Shown here: positions 19,925 to 30,958 of the stretch, piece after piece
Layout of the letters: each line of letters begins with the position of its first letter
Numbering within the stretch: position 1 is the stretch's first letter
From: Vibrio hippocampi
Lineage (GTDB): Bacteria > Pseudomonadota > Gammaproteobacteria > Enterobacterales > Vibrionaceae
Assembly: GCF_921292975.1 (NCBI RefSeq)
Contig: NZ_CAKLCM010000001.1
Coordinates: 1 to 64,000, forward strand
Direction: 5' to 3'
Length of the DNA: 64,000 bases
Notes under the pieces: model-generated
Databases searched by the model: none
What the model was told of the DNA's origin: nothing
The model's input: only the letters and a program-made list of their open reading frames with translations
Position numbers and translations under genes: made by a program

Positions 19925-20779
19925 ATGACTGACCCTCTCGCTGAAAATTTTGTTGGTGTCGGATTAAGAGAGCCTCATTTAGACTTTTTCCGCTCTCATC
20001 CAAATGCAGCCTCATGGTTAGAAATACATAGTGAAAACTATTTCACTCCCGACAGTCATCGCCACCAAAGCCTATTAGCGATCAGAGAACAAACCGAGAT
20101 CAGCTGTCATGGTATTGGGTTATCTCTTGGGTCGGTATCCAACGTCAGCCAATTTCACCTGAACCAGCTTAAATCGCTCATCGATGTTATCGATCCGATG
20201 TTTATTTCTGATCACTTGAGCTGGAGTGAATTCGGCGGTCACTACTACAATGACCTTCTACCTCTGCCCTATACCGAAGAAGCATTGAAGATATTTTGTC
20301 GCAATGTAGAACAAGTTCAAGACGCTTTAAAGCAGAACATCTTGATCGAGAACCCATCGAGTTACTTACGCTTTGAGCACTCACAAATTCCGGAATGGCA
20401 ATTTTTAGCAGAAGTCCAGTCACGTACTGATTGCCGACTTCTTCTCGACCTGAATAACGTTCATGTCTCTTGCTTCAATCACAATTACGAGCCACAGCAG
20501 TATTTGTCTGCTATCGACCCTAGTACGGTCGATGAAATTCACTTAGCCGGTTTTACTAAAAAGCCGTTAGATAAAGGGGAGATTTGGATCGACACCCACA
20601 ATCAACCAGTGAGTGACGAAGTTTGGTCGTTATATTCCAATTGGGTTAACCAACATGGGCCCATCGCGACATTAATTGAGTGGGATACTGATATTCCCGA
20701 GCCCCAAATACTATTGGATGAAGCCAGTAAGGCACAATCTTTATTGGCTCAGCTCCCCCACCTAAAACAAAGGGCTTAG
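19925..20779 (+). CDS. bufB: MNIO family enzyme, bufferin-modifying (DUF692)
   Basis: A multinuclear non-heme iron-dependent oxidative enzyme, TIM-barrel fold, 284 residues from the ATG at 19925. An upstream ATG at 19871 lies inside the preceding hairpin and adds a hydrophobic stretch unlike the family. Visible family features are GVGLREPH at the start, SCHGIGLSLGS, SDHLSWSEFGGHYYNDLLPLPY, NPSSYLRF, LLLDLNNVHVS and EIHLAGF. The His, Asp and Glu residues in these are the iron ligands of the family. The expected reaction is oxidation of precursor cysteines (thiooxazole-type products in studied bufferins). Its partner BufC is encoded 4 bases downstream. Confidence 0.93.
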   Translation: MTDPLAENFVGVGLREPHLDFFRSHPNAASWLEIHSENYFTPDSHRHQSLLAIREQTEISCHGIGLSLGSVSNVSQFHLNQLKSLIDVIDPMFISDHLSWSEFGGHYYNDLLPLPYTEEALKIFCRNVEQVQDALKQNILIENPSSYLRFEHSQIPEWQFLAEVQSRTDCRLLLDLNNVHVSCFNHNYEPQQYLSAIDPSTVDEIHLAGFTKKPLDKGEIWIDTHNQPVSDEVWSLYSNWVNQHGPIATLIEWDTDIPEPQILLDEASKAQSLLAQLPHLKQRA

Positions 20780-20783
20780 CACT

Positions 20784-21587
20784 ATGTCGTTTAACCCGTC
20801 ATTAAAGCCATCATCGGATAAAACCCCCTCTCTTGAACAAGTTCAAAGTGCGTTTACCGATGCGCTACGTTATCAAAATGATGCAAGCACCATTGGCATT
20901 ATTTCCGAGAGATTCACTGCTGATGAAAGGGTTCAAATTTACCGCAATAACTTTACTGTTAGTTTGTCTGAGGTACTACTCGCGATCTATCCGAACACAC
21001 AATTGCTGGTAGGTGAAGAATGCTTTGACGCTATCGCCAAGCACCATATCATTCACAATCCCCCAATAAGCGGTGATGTCACGACTTATGGGAAAGGGTT
21101 TGATCAAACCATTGCGTCATTAGATAACATCATAAGCGCCGAACCTTATCTTGCGGACGTTGCGCTCGCTGAATATAGGATGGATCAATTGCTGAGCACT
21201 GGAAAGCCTAGTATCAGTAGTTACACTTTGTCACTATCTGAGTTGCAGAATACGCCCGAATCCATCCACCCCAACATCGTGTTGGAGCTAAAGCCGAGCA
21301 TTACGCTATTTCAATCAAAATATGCGATCGCATCCTTGTTTGCTGCTCTTGATTCTATGTCTTTTGAGGGCTTAGAGATCAATCAAGCTCAGTGTTGTGT
21401 TATTAGTATTGATGATGTTACTGGACAACCCATCGTATCAGCCGTCAACTCACGCCTATTCACACTCATCAACTGTCTGCAGCAATCCCAGCCATTACGC
21501 CAAATAGATCCGACATTACTCGACCTATTACCTAGCTTATTAGTCTCTGATTGGATTCAAGGCTTTAAAATTGATGACCCTATGTAG
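20784..21587 (+). CDS. bufC: MNIO partner protein (DUF2063), bufferin system
   Basis: A 267-residue soluble protein. The N-terminal DUF2063 domain (about 15-110; VQIYRNNFTVSLSEVLLAIYPNTQLLVGEE split across the helix pair) binds and presents the precursor to the MNIO enzyme in related systems. The C-terminal half is a mixed fold less conserved in the family. It is spaced 4 bases after bufB and 12 before the DoxX gene, so it is clearly one operon. Confidence 0.88.
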   Translation: MSFNPSLKPSSDKTPSLEQVQSAFTDALRYQNDASTIGIISERFTADERVQIYRNNFTVSLSEVLLAIYPNTQLLVGEECFDAIAKHHIIHNPPISGDVTTYGKGFDQTIASLDNIISAEPYLADVALAEYRMDQLLSTGKPSISSYTLSLSELQNTPESIHPNIVLELKPSITLFQSKYAIASLFAALDSMSFEGLEINQAQCCVISIDDVTGQPIVSAVNSRLFTLINCLQQSQPLRQIDPTLLDLLPSLLVSDWIQGFKIDDPM

Positions 21588-21599
21588 GAGGGAAACCTG

Positions 21600-22046
21600 A
21601 TGAAAAACTCACGACTATCAAACTACGATCGAACCATATCATCGCTGCAAGATGCTTTTGTTCCTGTTTTACTGCTTTTTTGTCGCTTATGGGTAGCTTG
21701 GGTATTCTTCAACTCTGGCTTAACAAAAATCGCCTCCTGGGACAGCACCTTGTATTTGTTCGAACTCGAATATCAAGTTCCACTGTTGCCTTGGGAGTTA
21801 GCGGCTTACTTGGGTACCGCTGCTGAATTGGTTCTACCGGTATTCATTGCCTTGGGGCTGTTTTGTCGACCAATGAGCGCCATCTTGTTTGTGTTTAATA
21901 TTATCGCCGTCGTCTCTTATCCCTTGTTGTGGGAGAAAGGCTTCTACGACCATCAATTGTGGGGGTTGATGATATTAATAAATATCGTTTGGGGGGCAGG
22001 CAAGCTATCGCTCGACAACCTTATTCGCTCAAAGATGGAAAAATAA
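21600..22046 (+). CDS. DoxX family membrane protein
   Basis: A 148-residue inner-membrane protein with four predicted helices and the DoxX signature (LLLFCRLWVAWVFFNSGLTKI, then PWELAAYLGTAAELVLPVFIALGL). DoxX proteins close many bufferin operons; proposed roles involve quinone-linked redox or handling of the thiol-modified peptide, but none is proven. It is the last gene of the operon, preceded by a strong TAGGAGGGAAACC ribosome site. Confidence 0.88.
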   Translation: MKNSRLSNYDRTISSLQDAFVPVLLLFCRLWVAWVFFNSGLTKIASWDSTLYLFELEYQVPLLPWELAAYLGTAAELVLPVFIALGLFCRPMSAILFVFNIIAVVSYPLLWEKGFYDHQLWGLMILINIVWGAGKLSLDNLIRSKMEK

Positions 22047-22176
22047 ACCTAAATGCGTCTACCTAGCAACTCATTAGCTTTAGCCATTAATGTAACGCAT
22101 TAAAGATGTCGATAGTTAAAGATATAGAGAGCTGCGCCCTTATAGTGGCTTGTTATATAAGGGCATTATAAAAAGG

Positions 22177-22461
22177 TTATTTGCTATCAAGAAATGCCTG
22201 AAGCTCTTCAACAGATATTCCATTTTCAGCCAACTCTTTTGCTAGAGTCTGCACTTGTTCCCCTTTACGGGATTCAATGACTCGCTGAAACTGATAAACA
22301 ATATCACGCAGTTTATACAGAGGCACTTGCTTTGCGGCACTGCGAATACGCTCTTCGCTTTGCTCGCCTAATTCATTAAGCAGTTTCCCGAACATGATTT
22401 TTTCCGGAGATTCTTCCATCTGCTCAAGAACACGAGCCATTTCATAAGTAGTCAATGACAT
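22177..22461 (-). CDS. tsrA: H-NS-like regulator TsrA
   Basis: A 94-residue protein from the ATG at 22461; an upstream in-frame ATG at 22527 would add 22 residues, and neither start has a strong ribosome site. The sequence MSLTTYEMARVLEQMEES, the helical middle and the end AKELAENGISVEELQAFLDSK agree with TsrA of V. cholerae, a small global repressor of type VI secretion and virulence genes that acts with H-NS. Gene order also agrees: in V. cholerae tsrA (VC0070) lies beside the aminopeptidase P and thi genes, as here. The assignment rests on memory of the family, not on a search. Confidence 0.75.
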   Translation of the reverse strand: MSLTTYEMARVLEQMEESPEKIMFGKLLNELGEQSEERIRSAAKQVPLYKLRDIVYQFQRVIESRKGEQVQTLAKELAENGISVEELQAFLDSK

Positions 22462-22813
22462 TACTGCACTAGTCCATTTAAATATGGTGAATGGTAAGGA
22501 TATAAGACACTCTTCTATGTTATGCATATGAGGAACTGCATATAAAGAAAAGCCTTACATAAAATAAATAATTTTCTTACGCGAAAACGCAACGACACCT
22601 AGCGGTGCACAAGAGTAAATATACACCTCATTAATAATTTAGGAAATTAATTTTCCAATAGTTATGTAATTTAATTTATTTAGAGTTTGTCTATTCATCG
22701 ATGGATTTTTTCTTACCCTCAATAGAATTGTTTGTAACTAATGAGTAAAATCGCTAGCTTATAGGGCAAACCACTTTAGGTTTCATTTTATTGCCATCAC
22801 TAAGGAATCACTG
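22462..22813. other. AT-rich spacer between tsrA and the aminopeptidase gene
   Basis: About 350 bases, unusually AT-rich for the window, separating two divergent genes. It must hold both promoters, but no single one stands out. A small hairpin CACCTAGCGGTG is seen near 22599-22610. The AT-richness would suit binding by H-NS or TsrA itself. Confidence 0.5.
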
Positions 22814-24607
22814 ATGCTGGAACTCATCTCATCGCGTGTAGCTGCTATTCAAGCTTGGCTACGTAGTAACGACCTAGATGCCTTTATCGTCCCTCATGAA
22901 GACGAATACTTAGGCGAATATATTCCTGCTCACAATGAACGTCTGCACTGGTTAACTGGTTTTACTGGCTCGGCAGGCGCTGCGGTAATTACCCCTGACA
23001 AAGCGGCGATTTTTGTCGATGGTCGTTATACCGTTCAAGTACAAAAGCAAGTCTCTGGTGAGTTGTTTGAATACTGTCACTTGATCGAGACTCCCCCGCT
23101 TCAATGGATTGAGAAGTCACTGACTGTGGGTGCTCGCGTTGGTTTCGACCCTCGCATGCATCGTGGCAATTGGTACGCTAACGCTGTTGAATTGTATCAA
23201 GCGAAGTTTGACCTTATTCCAGTAGACCAGAACCCTGTTGATCTGCATTGGTCTGATCGTCCAGAAGCCCAGTTGACCTCTGTGTCTCTTCTTTCTGAAG
23301 CCTACACTGGCGAGTCAAGTCAGAACAAGCGTGGTAAATTGGCGACTTCCCTAACCGAAAATAATATTGATGCAGCGGTTCTTACCGAGCTGGATTCAAT
23401 CTGTTGGTTGTTTAACATCCGTGGTCTCGATGTGTCACGTCTTCCTGTTCTTCTGTCCCATGCTATTGTTAACTCTGACGGTAGTGCTCAGCTGTTCATT
23501 GATGATGCTCGTATTGAAGATAGAGCTGAGTTCGATAGTCACGTTGGCAATGGTGTCACTGTTCAATCTCCAGATTCACTTGAATCAGTGATCGCGCAGC
23601 TCTCAGGCAAAACCGTCAGTTTTGATCCTTCAACCAGTAACGCATGGTTTAAGATTGCACTTGAAAAAAATCAGGTCAAAATCAAGGAGCAAGCCGATCC
23701 GTGCTTAATGCCTAAAGCTTGTAAAAACCCAGTTGAAATAGAAGGAATGAAGCACAGCCATCGTCGTGATGGCGCCGCTATGGTTAAGTTTCTATCATGG
23801 TTAGACAATGAGGTGGATGCAGGTCGCCTACATGACGAAGCGATTGTTTCCGATCAACTTGAAGCCTTCCGCCGTGAGGACCCGAGTCTGGTTGATCTTA
23901 GCTTCGATACTATCTCAGCAGCTGGCGGTAACGCAGCGATGTGTCACTACAACCACCTGAATCAGAAGCAACCGGGTAAGTTAACACAAGATACCCTATA
24001 TCTCGTTGATTCTGGCGGTCAATACCCTGATGGCACGACTGATATCACTCGTACTATTGCTATTGGCAATACCTCTGAAGAGATGAAACACCAATTCACT
24101 TTGGTACTAAAAGGTTATATCGGACTTGCAACGGCACTGTTCCCTAAAGGCACCTGTGGTCACCAACTAGATATCCTAGCGCGTCAGCATTTATGGGCAA
24201 ACGGCTTCGACTATGATCACGGTACGGGTCACGGTGTTGGTCATTTCTTAAGTGTTCACGAAGGTCCACAGCGTATCGCTAAAGTCGTTAACAATGTGGC
24301 TCTAGCGGCTGGCATGGTGCTTTCAAACGAGCCAGGTTACTACCGCGCCGATGCTTTTGGTATTCGCATCGAAAACCTAGAGCTTGTGGTAGAAAAGCCA
24401 ACGACAGGTGACTTGACCATGTTAGGCTTTGAACCACTGACTCGTTGTCCTATCGATGTGCGTAATATTAATATCTCGCTATTAACGGACACTGAGATTC
24501 AATGGCTAAACCAGTACCATCAGCTTGTTGAAAAAGAGATTTCTCCGCTCGTTTCCGGTGATGCACTTACTTGGCTAAAATCAGCTTGTACGGCTATCGC
24601 TCGATAG
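22814..24607 (+). CDS. Xaa-Pro aminopeptidase (M24B family, long form)
   Basis: A cytoplasmic metallopeptidase removing N-terminal residues before proline; 597 residues, the three-domain XPNPEP1-like form rather than the 440-residue PepP. Two creatinase-type N-terminal domains (GFTGSAGAAVITPDKAAIFVDGRY split; second from about 190) precede the pita-bread catalytic domain. Metal ligands are visible as Asp in VDSGGQYPDG, Asp in TTDITR, His in GTGHGVGHFL, Glu in NEPGYY and Glu in IRIENL. It is monocistronic, ending in a bidirectional terminator shared with thiH. Confidence 0.92.
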   Translation: MLELISSRVAAIQAWLRSNDLDAFIVPHEDEYLGEYIPAHNERLHWLTGFTGSAGAAVITPDKAAIFVDGRYTVQVQKQVSGELFEYCHLIETPPLQWIEKSLTVGARVGFDPRMHRGNWYANAVELYQAKFDLIPVDQNPVDLHWSDRPEAQLTSVSLLSEAYTGESSQNKRGKLATSLTENNIDAAVLTELDSICWLFNIRGLDVSRLPVLLSHAIVNSDGSAQLFIDDARIEDRAEFDSHVGNGVTVQSPDSLESVIAQLSGKTVSFDPSTSNAWFKIALEKNQVKIKEQADPCLMPKACKNPVEIEGMKHSHRRDGAAMVKFLSWLDNEVDAGRLHDEAIVSDQLEAFRREDPSLVDLSFDTISAAGGNAAMCHYNHLNQKQPGKLTQDTLYLVDSGGQYPDGTTDITRTIAIGNTSEEMKHQFTLVLKGYIGLATALFPKGTCGHQLDILARQHLWANGFDYDHGTGHGVGHFLSVHEGPQRIAKVVNNVALAAGMVLSNEPGYYRADAFGIRIENLELVVEKPTTGDLTMLGFEPLTRCPIDVRNINISLLTDTEIQWLNQYHQLVEKEISPLVSGDALTWLKSACTAIAR

Positions 24608-24642
24608 TTTTATTGCTGCCATAAACTTGCAACACCAACAAA

Positions 24643-24672
24643 CAAGGCGCCGATTTATGGCGCCTTGTTTGT
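24643..24672. terminator. Bidirectional terminator, aminopeptidase / thi operon
   Basis: CAAGGCGCC-GATTTAT-GGCGCCTTG is followed by TTTGTTT, with an AACAAA stretch on the other side. It serves the two converging transcripts. Confidence 0.85.
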
Positions 24673-24694
24673 TTCACGTGAAACATCACCTCGA

Positions 24695-25810
24695 TTAGCT
24701 TCCCGAGTATCCAACGTGCCAATCTTTCCAAACCGGTTCCAAACCACTTGTTTTAACCGCACGTGCAACATGATTAGCACTGCGCTCATCACTGATTTCA
24801 AACTGCTCTAGCTGCTCTGTCGTATCAGCGTAACCACCAGGCTGGGTCTTAGAGGCAGCACTAATGCTGGTTATTCCGAGTGGAAAAACATTGTCGCGAA
24901 AAGACTCTGATTCCCTTGTTGATAAGGAAAGTTCAACTTCATTGTTAAACAAACGGTAGGCACAAATAAGTTGAACCAACTGCTTATCGCTTATTACCGA
25001 CTTGGGCTTTAAGGCACCTTCACAAGGTCTGAGCCTTGGGAACGAAATAGAGTAACGTGATTTCCAATACCGACGTTCTAAATAGTCGAGATGTGCAGCG
25101 ACATAAAAACAATCTGTTCGCCATTCCTCTAAACCTATTAGGCAGCCAATGCCAATTTTATCGACTCCCGCTGTTGCGAGACGATCAGGGGTCTCTAGGC
25201 GATATTCAAAATCCCGCTTGTTTCCCCTTAAGTGGTGTTCGGCATAAGTGGTAACATTGTAAGTCTCTTGATACACCATGACCGCGTCTAATCCATAAGA
25301 CTTGAGTTCTAGGTATTGCTCGGTATCTAAAGGCTGCACTTCCATAGCGAGATAACTAAAGTGACGCTTGATCTCAGGCAAAACCCGTTTGAAATAATTC
25401 ATCCCCACTTTATTCTCATGCTCACCCGTTACAAGCAATACACTGTCGAATCCCATCGACTTAATCACTCGACACTCGGCGTTGATTTCTTCATTACTCA
25501 AGGTCTTACGCTTGATTCGATTCTCCATCGAGAAACCGCAATAACTACAGCTGTTAGAGCATAAATTGGAAAGATAGAGCGGTATATACATCGATAAGGT
25601 ATGACCAAAACGCTTCCTTGTTAGCACATAAGACTGTTGTGCCATTTGCTCCAAATAGCCTTCTGCGGCAGGTGAGATCAATGCCATAAAGTCCTCAAGA
25701 TCGCGCCTTGGCTTCGTTAAAGCTCGTTCTACATCTGCAGCGGTTTTAGCATAAATTCGCAGACGAATATCATCCCATTGGTATTTGTTGATCTCTTTAA
25801 TAAAAGACAT
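24695..25810 (-). CDS. thiH: 2-iminoacetate synthase ThiH
   Basis: A radical-SAM tyrosine lyase that makes dehydroglycine for the thiazole ring of thiamine. It has 371 residues with the cluster motif CSNSCSYCGFS near residue 85, followed by the conserved VTGEHENKVG and EVQPL segments. It is the last gene of thiCEFSGH, 12 bases after thiG. ThiH rather than the oxygen-dependent ThiO is present, which fits a facultative anaerobe. Confidence 0.96.
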   Translation of the reverse strand: MSFIKEINKYQWDDIRLRIYAKTAADVERALTKPRRDLEDFMALISPAAEGYLEQMAQQSYVLTRKRFGHTLSMYIPLYLSNLCSNSCSYCGFSMENRIKRKTLSNEEINAECRVIKSMGFDSVLLVTGEHENKVGMNYFKRVLPEIKRHFSYLAMEVQPLDTEQYLELKSYGLDAVMVYQETYNVTTYAEHHLRGNKRDFEYRLETPDRLATAGVDKIGIGCLIGLEEWRTDCFYVAAHLDYLERRYWKSRYSISFPRLRPCEGALKPKSVISDKQLVQLICAYRLFNNEVELSLSTRESESFRDNVFPLGITSISAASKTQPGGYADTTEQLEQFEISDERSANHVARAVKTSGLEPVWKDWHVGYSGS

Positions 25811-25822
25811 GTGCGCAGACCT

Positions 25823-26584
25823 TTAAGACAAAAATGACGTGAGCGGGCTGGATGCCATGGCATGATTAACCTTACCAGCTAAACCAGCTTCATAAGCAGC
25901 CCTACCCGATTCAACAGCCAATTTGAACGCCTTAGCCATCAATACTGGGTGACTGGAAGACGCGATTGCGGTGTTTACTAAAACGGCATCAGCACCAATT
26001 TCCATGGCAAACGCGGCATGGGAAGGTGCCCCAATCCCGGCATCAACGACAACGGGAACATTAGCTTGTTCGATAATGATATTTAGAAACTCTTCTGTCA
26101 CTAACCCTTGATTGCTACCGATAGGTGCGCCCAAAGGCATAACCGCGACACAGCCCACTTCTTCGAGTCGTTTACACAATGTTGGATCAGCATGACAATA
26201 TGGCATGACATTGAACCCTTGCTTGACCAAGATCTCTGCTGCTTTTAGGGTTTCAATCGGGTCAGGTAGCAAATATTTAGGATCCGGGTGAATCTCTAGT
26301 TTTAACCAATTCGTCCCGAGCGCCTCTCTTGCTAAATGGGCGGCAAAAATAGCATCATCCGCTGTCTTAGCACCCGAGGTATTGGGTAGTAACTGGACAC
26401 CTTGCTGAATCAGTGGATGCAAAATGTCGTCATTTTGATCATCCAAATCCACTCGCTTTAATGCCATTGTCGCCATTTGCGAACCGCTCGCGGTTAGTGC
26501 ATCAACCATCAGTTGCTTATTGGCAAACTTGCCTGTTCCTGTAAACAAACGAGACTCAAACTTTCTCTCTGCTATCGTTAACAT
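25823..26584 (-). CDS. thiG: Thiazole synthase ThiG
   Basis: Condenses deoxyxylulose phosphate, dehydroglycine and ThiS thiocarboxylate to the thiazole phosphate. It is a 253-residue TIM barrel starting [14 protein letters not shown]. Visible family segments include [26 protein letters not shown] and [24 protein letters not shown] (split across the phosphate-binding loop); the active lysine lies in the WLKLEIH segment. It is six bases after thiS. Confidence 0.97.
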   Translation of the reverse strand: MLTIAERKFESRLFTGTGKFANKQLMVDALTASGSQMATMALKRVDLDDQNDDILHPLIQQGVQLLPNTSGAKTADDAIFAAHLAREALGTNWLKLEIHPDPKYLLPDPIETLKAAEILVKQGFNVMPYCHADPTLCKRLEEVGCVAVMPLGAPIGSNQGLVTEEFLNIIIEQANVPVVVDAGIGAPSHAAFAMEIGADAVLVNTAIASSSHPVLMAKAFKLAVESGRAAYEAGLAGKVNHAMASSPLTSFLS

Positions 26585-26590
26585 CCTTAC

Positions 26591-26794
26591 TTAGCCTCCC
26601 GCTATCGCTTGGAATAGGTTGATGTCGACATGATTGTATAATTCGAACTCATGCCAATGGGTCCTTGGGACAATTTGATTATCGATTGCCACCGCGCATC
26701 CCTTCGTCTCCACACTCAAAGAATCGAACAGCCGCTCAAGCGTCGTTCCTGATTCAACACTCAGTACCTTTTGGTTCAATATAATCTCTAACAT
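26591..26794 (-). CDS. thiS: Sulfur carrier protein ThiS
   Basis: A 67-residue ubiquitin-like sulfur carrier, adenylated by ThiF and converted to the thiocarboxylate used by ThiG. It ends in the required Gly-Gly (QAIAGG), which identifies it. It sits between thiF and thiG. Confidence 0.95.
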   Translation of the reverse strand: MLEIILNQKVLSVESGTTLERLFDSLSVETKGCAVAIDNQIVPRTHWHEFELYNHVDINLFQAIAGG

Positions 26795-26811
26795 ACAAGC
26801 ACACCCTTAAT

Positions 26812-27561
26812 TTAATTAGCACAGACTGTGCATTGATGCTCTCTCGCAAGCGATAACGCTTGCCAGGAATTCATCAAGCCATTAAACAGTTTGATAGCCT
26901 CATTTTCCTGCGCGATCCCCAGTGTCAATTTGATCGCTTCTAGTGACTGATTGAGCCCAATCATTCCAACAACCGGTCCCATGACTCCACTATCAGAACA
27001 GCGCTGTGTTTCCGGCAATTCATCAAATGGGTATAAGCATCGATAACAACCAGAATTAATATGATTAGAAAAAGGGAAGGAAATCACTTGCCCAGACCAA
27101 CCTATTGCTGACCCTGACACTAAGTCTTTACGTTGAGCTACACATGCAGAGTTGATTGCATGCCTAGTTTTCAAATTGTCAGTGCAATCGAGCACGATAT
27201 CAGCCAGCGAAATTTCGATGCTCAACTGCTCATCTCGTAACGGTTTGTTCACTGTACGAATGGCGACTTCCGGGTTCAACGCGGTCAATCGCTGACGTAG
27301 ACAATCAACTTTCAATTTCCCAACATCCTCGACTGTGTAGGTAAGCTGTCTCGGTAGATTCGACAACTCTATCTTGTCGCCATCCGCTAAGACTATTTTT
27401 CCAATGCCAGCCCCAGCGAGATATAGAGATGCTGCTGAACCCAACCCGCCACAGCCAATAACCAGAATGGTTTGATTAAGTAATTTTTCCTGACCTGATT
27501 CTCCGACTTCAGGTAGACTCACCTGTCGTAGATAGCGTGTAAATTGTTGGTCACTCAGCAT
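26812..27561 (-). CDS. thiF: ThiS adenylyltransferase ThiF
   Basis: An E1-like enzyme activating ThiS. Its 249 residues include a Rossmann nucleotide site VIGCGGLGSAASLYLAGAG, the family DGDKIELSNLPRQ, and Zn-binding cysteines CYRC and near the C-terminus CTVC. The start overlaps the thiE end by 11 bases. Confidence 0.95.
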   Translation of the reverse strand: MLSDQQFTRYLRQVSLPEVGESGQEKLLNQTILVIGCGGLGSAASLYLAGAGIGKIVLADGDKIELSNLPRQLTYTVEDVGKLKVDCLRQRLTALNPEVAIRTVNKPLRDEQLSIEISLADIVLDCTDNLKTRHAINSACVAQRKDLVSGSAIGWSGQVISFPFSNHINSGCYRCLYPFDELPETQRCSDSGVMGPVVGMIGLNQSLEAIKLTLGIAQENEAIKLFNGLMNSWQALSLAREHQCTVCAN

Positions 27562-28759
27562 AGCTAGTCTCCATGATTTGCTCGAAACATCTCACCGCTT
27601 CCGCAACATCTGGCGCTTGCGTTACCGCTCTTACAACAGCAAGACTGTCTACACCGCACTGCCACACCATTGGCGCAGTCTGTTTATCAATACCTCCGAT
27701 AGCGACTGTTGGTATGCTTGCACTTTGCCTGCCAATGCTGTTAATCAGCTTTTGGTAGAGCCGAAGTTTAATCAAACCTTGTGGCTTTGATGGCATTTGC
27801 TTTGTGGTTGTGGGAAATATGTGCCCGAGTGCTATATAACTTGGGTTAAGCTGAGAAATTCTTAGTATCTCGTAGTAGCCATGAGTCGAAATACCAAGAC
27901 GGATATTATGTATAGCGATACGCTCCAAATCGGCATGCTCAATATCCTCTTGCCCCAAATGAATACCATAAGCACCATACTTAATGGCAAGTTGCCAGTA
28001 GTCGTTAATAAAAACCTTGGCACCATACTCTCGCCCTAAGACAATAGCGCGTTCAACCTCACTTTCTAACGTTGGTAAATCTGGCTGTTTGATGCGTAGT
28101 TGGATTGTCTTAACGCCGATAGACAGTAAACGTTGTATCCAATCGCTATTATCAACGACAGGGTATAGACCCATTTCACTATCGATATGTGCAAACTTTA
28201 GGCTTGAATTAGTCACTTTCGATGGCAGAATAATCTCTGGATGATCAACGATTGGTATAGGAAACAGAGCCACATCATCAGGCCATGTTTCACGTGAAAC
28301 ACTCCCGGCTCTCGCCAACATAAGCGCGTCCTCGAAAGGAAACCCAAGTACAATTGCTACAACAAACCAAGACAAATGCCACTCAGGATCCCCAATGATG
28401 TTGGCACACCGAGCAGCCAACAGAGCTCCGCTCTCACTTTTCCATAAATCGACAAAACCACTTTTATCCAAGATATCGAAATGAACTTGCCCTTGTGACA
28501 TATCGGATTGCAATTGAGTCAGAGATTTACCGCTACAATAGAAAAGCTGGAAATCGCTCCTGTCGTCCGTTGAATCAAGTAGGTCTGCAGATATGTATTG
28601 TGTAGCGTGGCAGCTAACCAACTCAACAAGGTTACTATCACTGAGCTCAATTTTTAGCGCAGAAACATCAAACCCGGTGTGCTGCGCTAAATTGAATAAA
28701 CTCGTTATATTAGCTACAACAGTGCTGTAGCCATTCGGTATACGTACTATCAAACTCAT
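27551..28759 (-). CDS. thiE: Thiamine phosphate synthase ThiE with extra N-terminal domain
   Basis: Joins HMP pyrophosphate and thiazole phosphate. The C-terminal half (about 205-402) is a full ThiE barrel: TIQLRIKQ, FINDYW, GIHLGQED, LGISTH, ALGHIFPTTTK and PTVAIGGI. The first roughly 190 residues are not part of ThiE. Their end (VLGFPFEDALMLARAGSVS) has the rhythm of the C-terminal helices of ThiD/ribokinase-type HMP kinases, but the kinase glycine motif and catalytic Asp are not evident, so it may be a degenerate ThiD-like domain. At 402 residues it is nearly twice the usual ThiE length. The start at 28759 has an AAGG site four bases after the thiC stop; an upstream in-frame start at 28807 lies inside thiC. 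Confidence 0.9.
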   Translation of the reverse strand: MSLIVRIPNGYSTVVANITSLFNLAQHTGFDVSALKIELSDSNLVELVSCHATQYISADLLDSTDDRSDFQLFYCSGKSLTQLQSDMSQGQVHFDILDKSGFVDLWKSESGALLAARCANIIGDPEWHLSWFVVAIVLGFPFEDALMLARAGSVSRETWPDDVALFPIPIVDHPEIILPSKVTNSSLKFAHIDSEMGLYPVVDNSDWIQRLLSIGVKTIQLRIKQPDLPTLESEVERAIVLGREYGAKVFINDYWQLAIKYGAYGIHLGQEDIEHADLERIAIHNIRLGISTHGYYEILRISQLNPSYIALGHIFPTTTKQMPSKPQGLIKLRLYQKLINSIGRQSASIPTVAIGGIDKQTAPMVWQCGVDSLAVVRAVTQAPDVAEAVRCFEQIMETSYAE

Positions 28760-28763
28760 CGCC

Positions 28764-30707
<1,944 letters not shown>

Positions 30708-30745
30708 TCAGTGAATAACAAAAGAAAAATGCTTGACGGATATGT

Positions 30746-30756
30746 GAATACAAGAG
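30746..30756 (-). promoter_or_regulatory. Switching strand of the thiC leader
   Basis: On the RNA CUCUUGUAUUC can pair with GAACAAGAG at the closing stem of the TPP aptamer. The two pairings exclude each other, so ligand binding would free this strand. No strong T-tract terminator follows, so control may act on translation or through Rho. Confidence 0.55.
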
Positions 30757-30810
30757 GAATCAACAAGATGGACTTGCCGATATAATACAGCTAGAGAAGT
30801 GATCTCCGAA

Positions 30811-30899
30811 CTCTTGTTCCCTTCGTAGATGCTAATCTAATCAGGTTCAACGGATCCCGAATTAACGGTCTCAGCCCAAAAAAGGGCACTCCGACAAGT
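30811..30899 (-). promoter_or_regulatory. TPP (THI-box) riboswitch of thiC
   Basis: The reverse strand shows the full aptamer: P1 strand ACTTGTCGG, GAGTGCC, GGCTGAGA, GGATCC, GAACCTGAT, TTAGCATC and GAAGGGAACAAG. It precedes thiC by about 120 bases. A later segment (reverse strand CTCTTGTATTC, 30746-30756) is complementary, with one bulge, to the 3' P1 strand GAACAAGAG (30811-30819). This gives a visible alternative pairing for the expression platform. Confidence 0.96.
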
Positions 30900-30958
30900 A
30901 TTGTGGGTCAGTATAAAACAAATAGTTTTATCAAACCATTAACCACTAACAAAAATTG

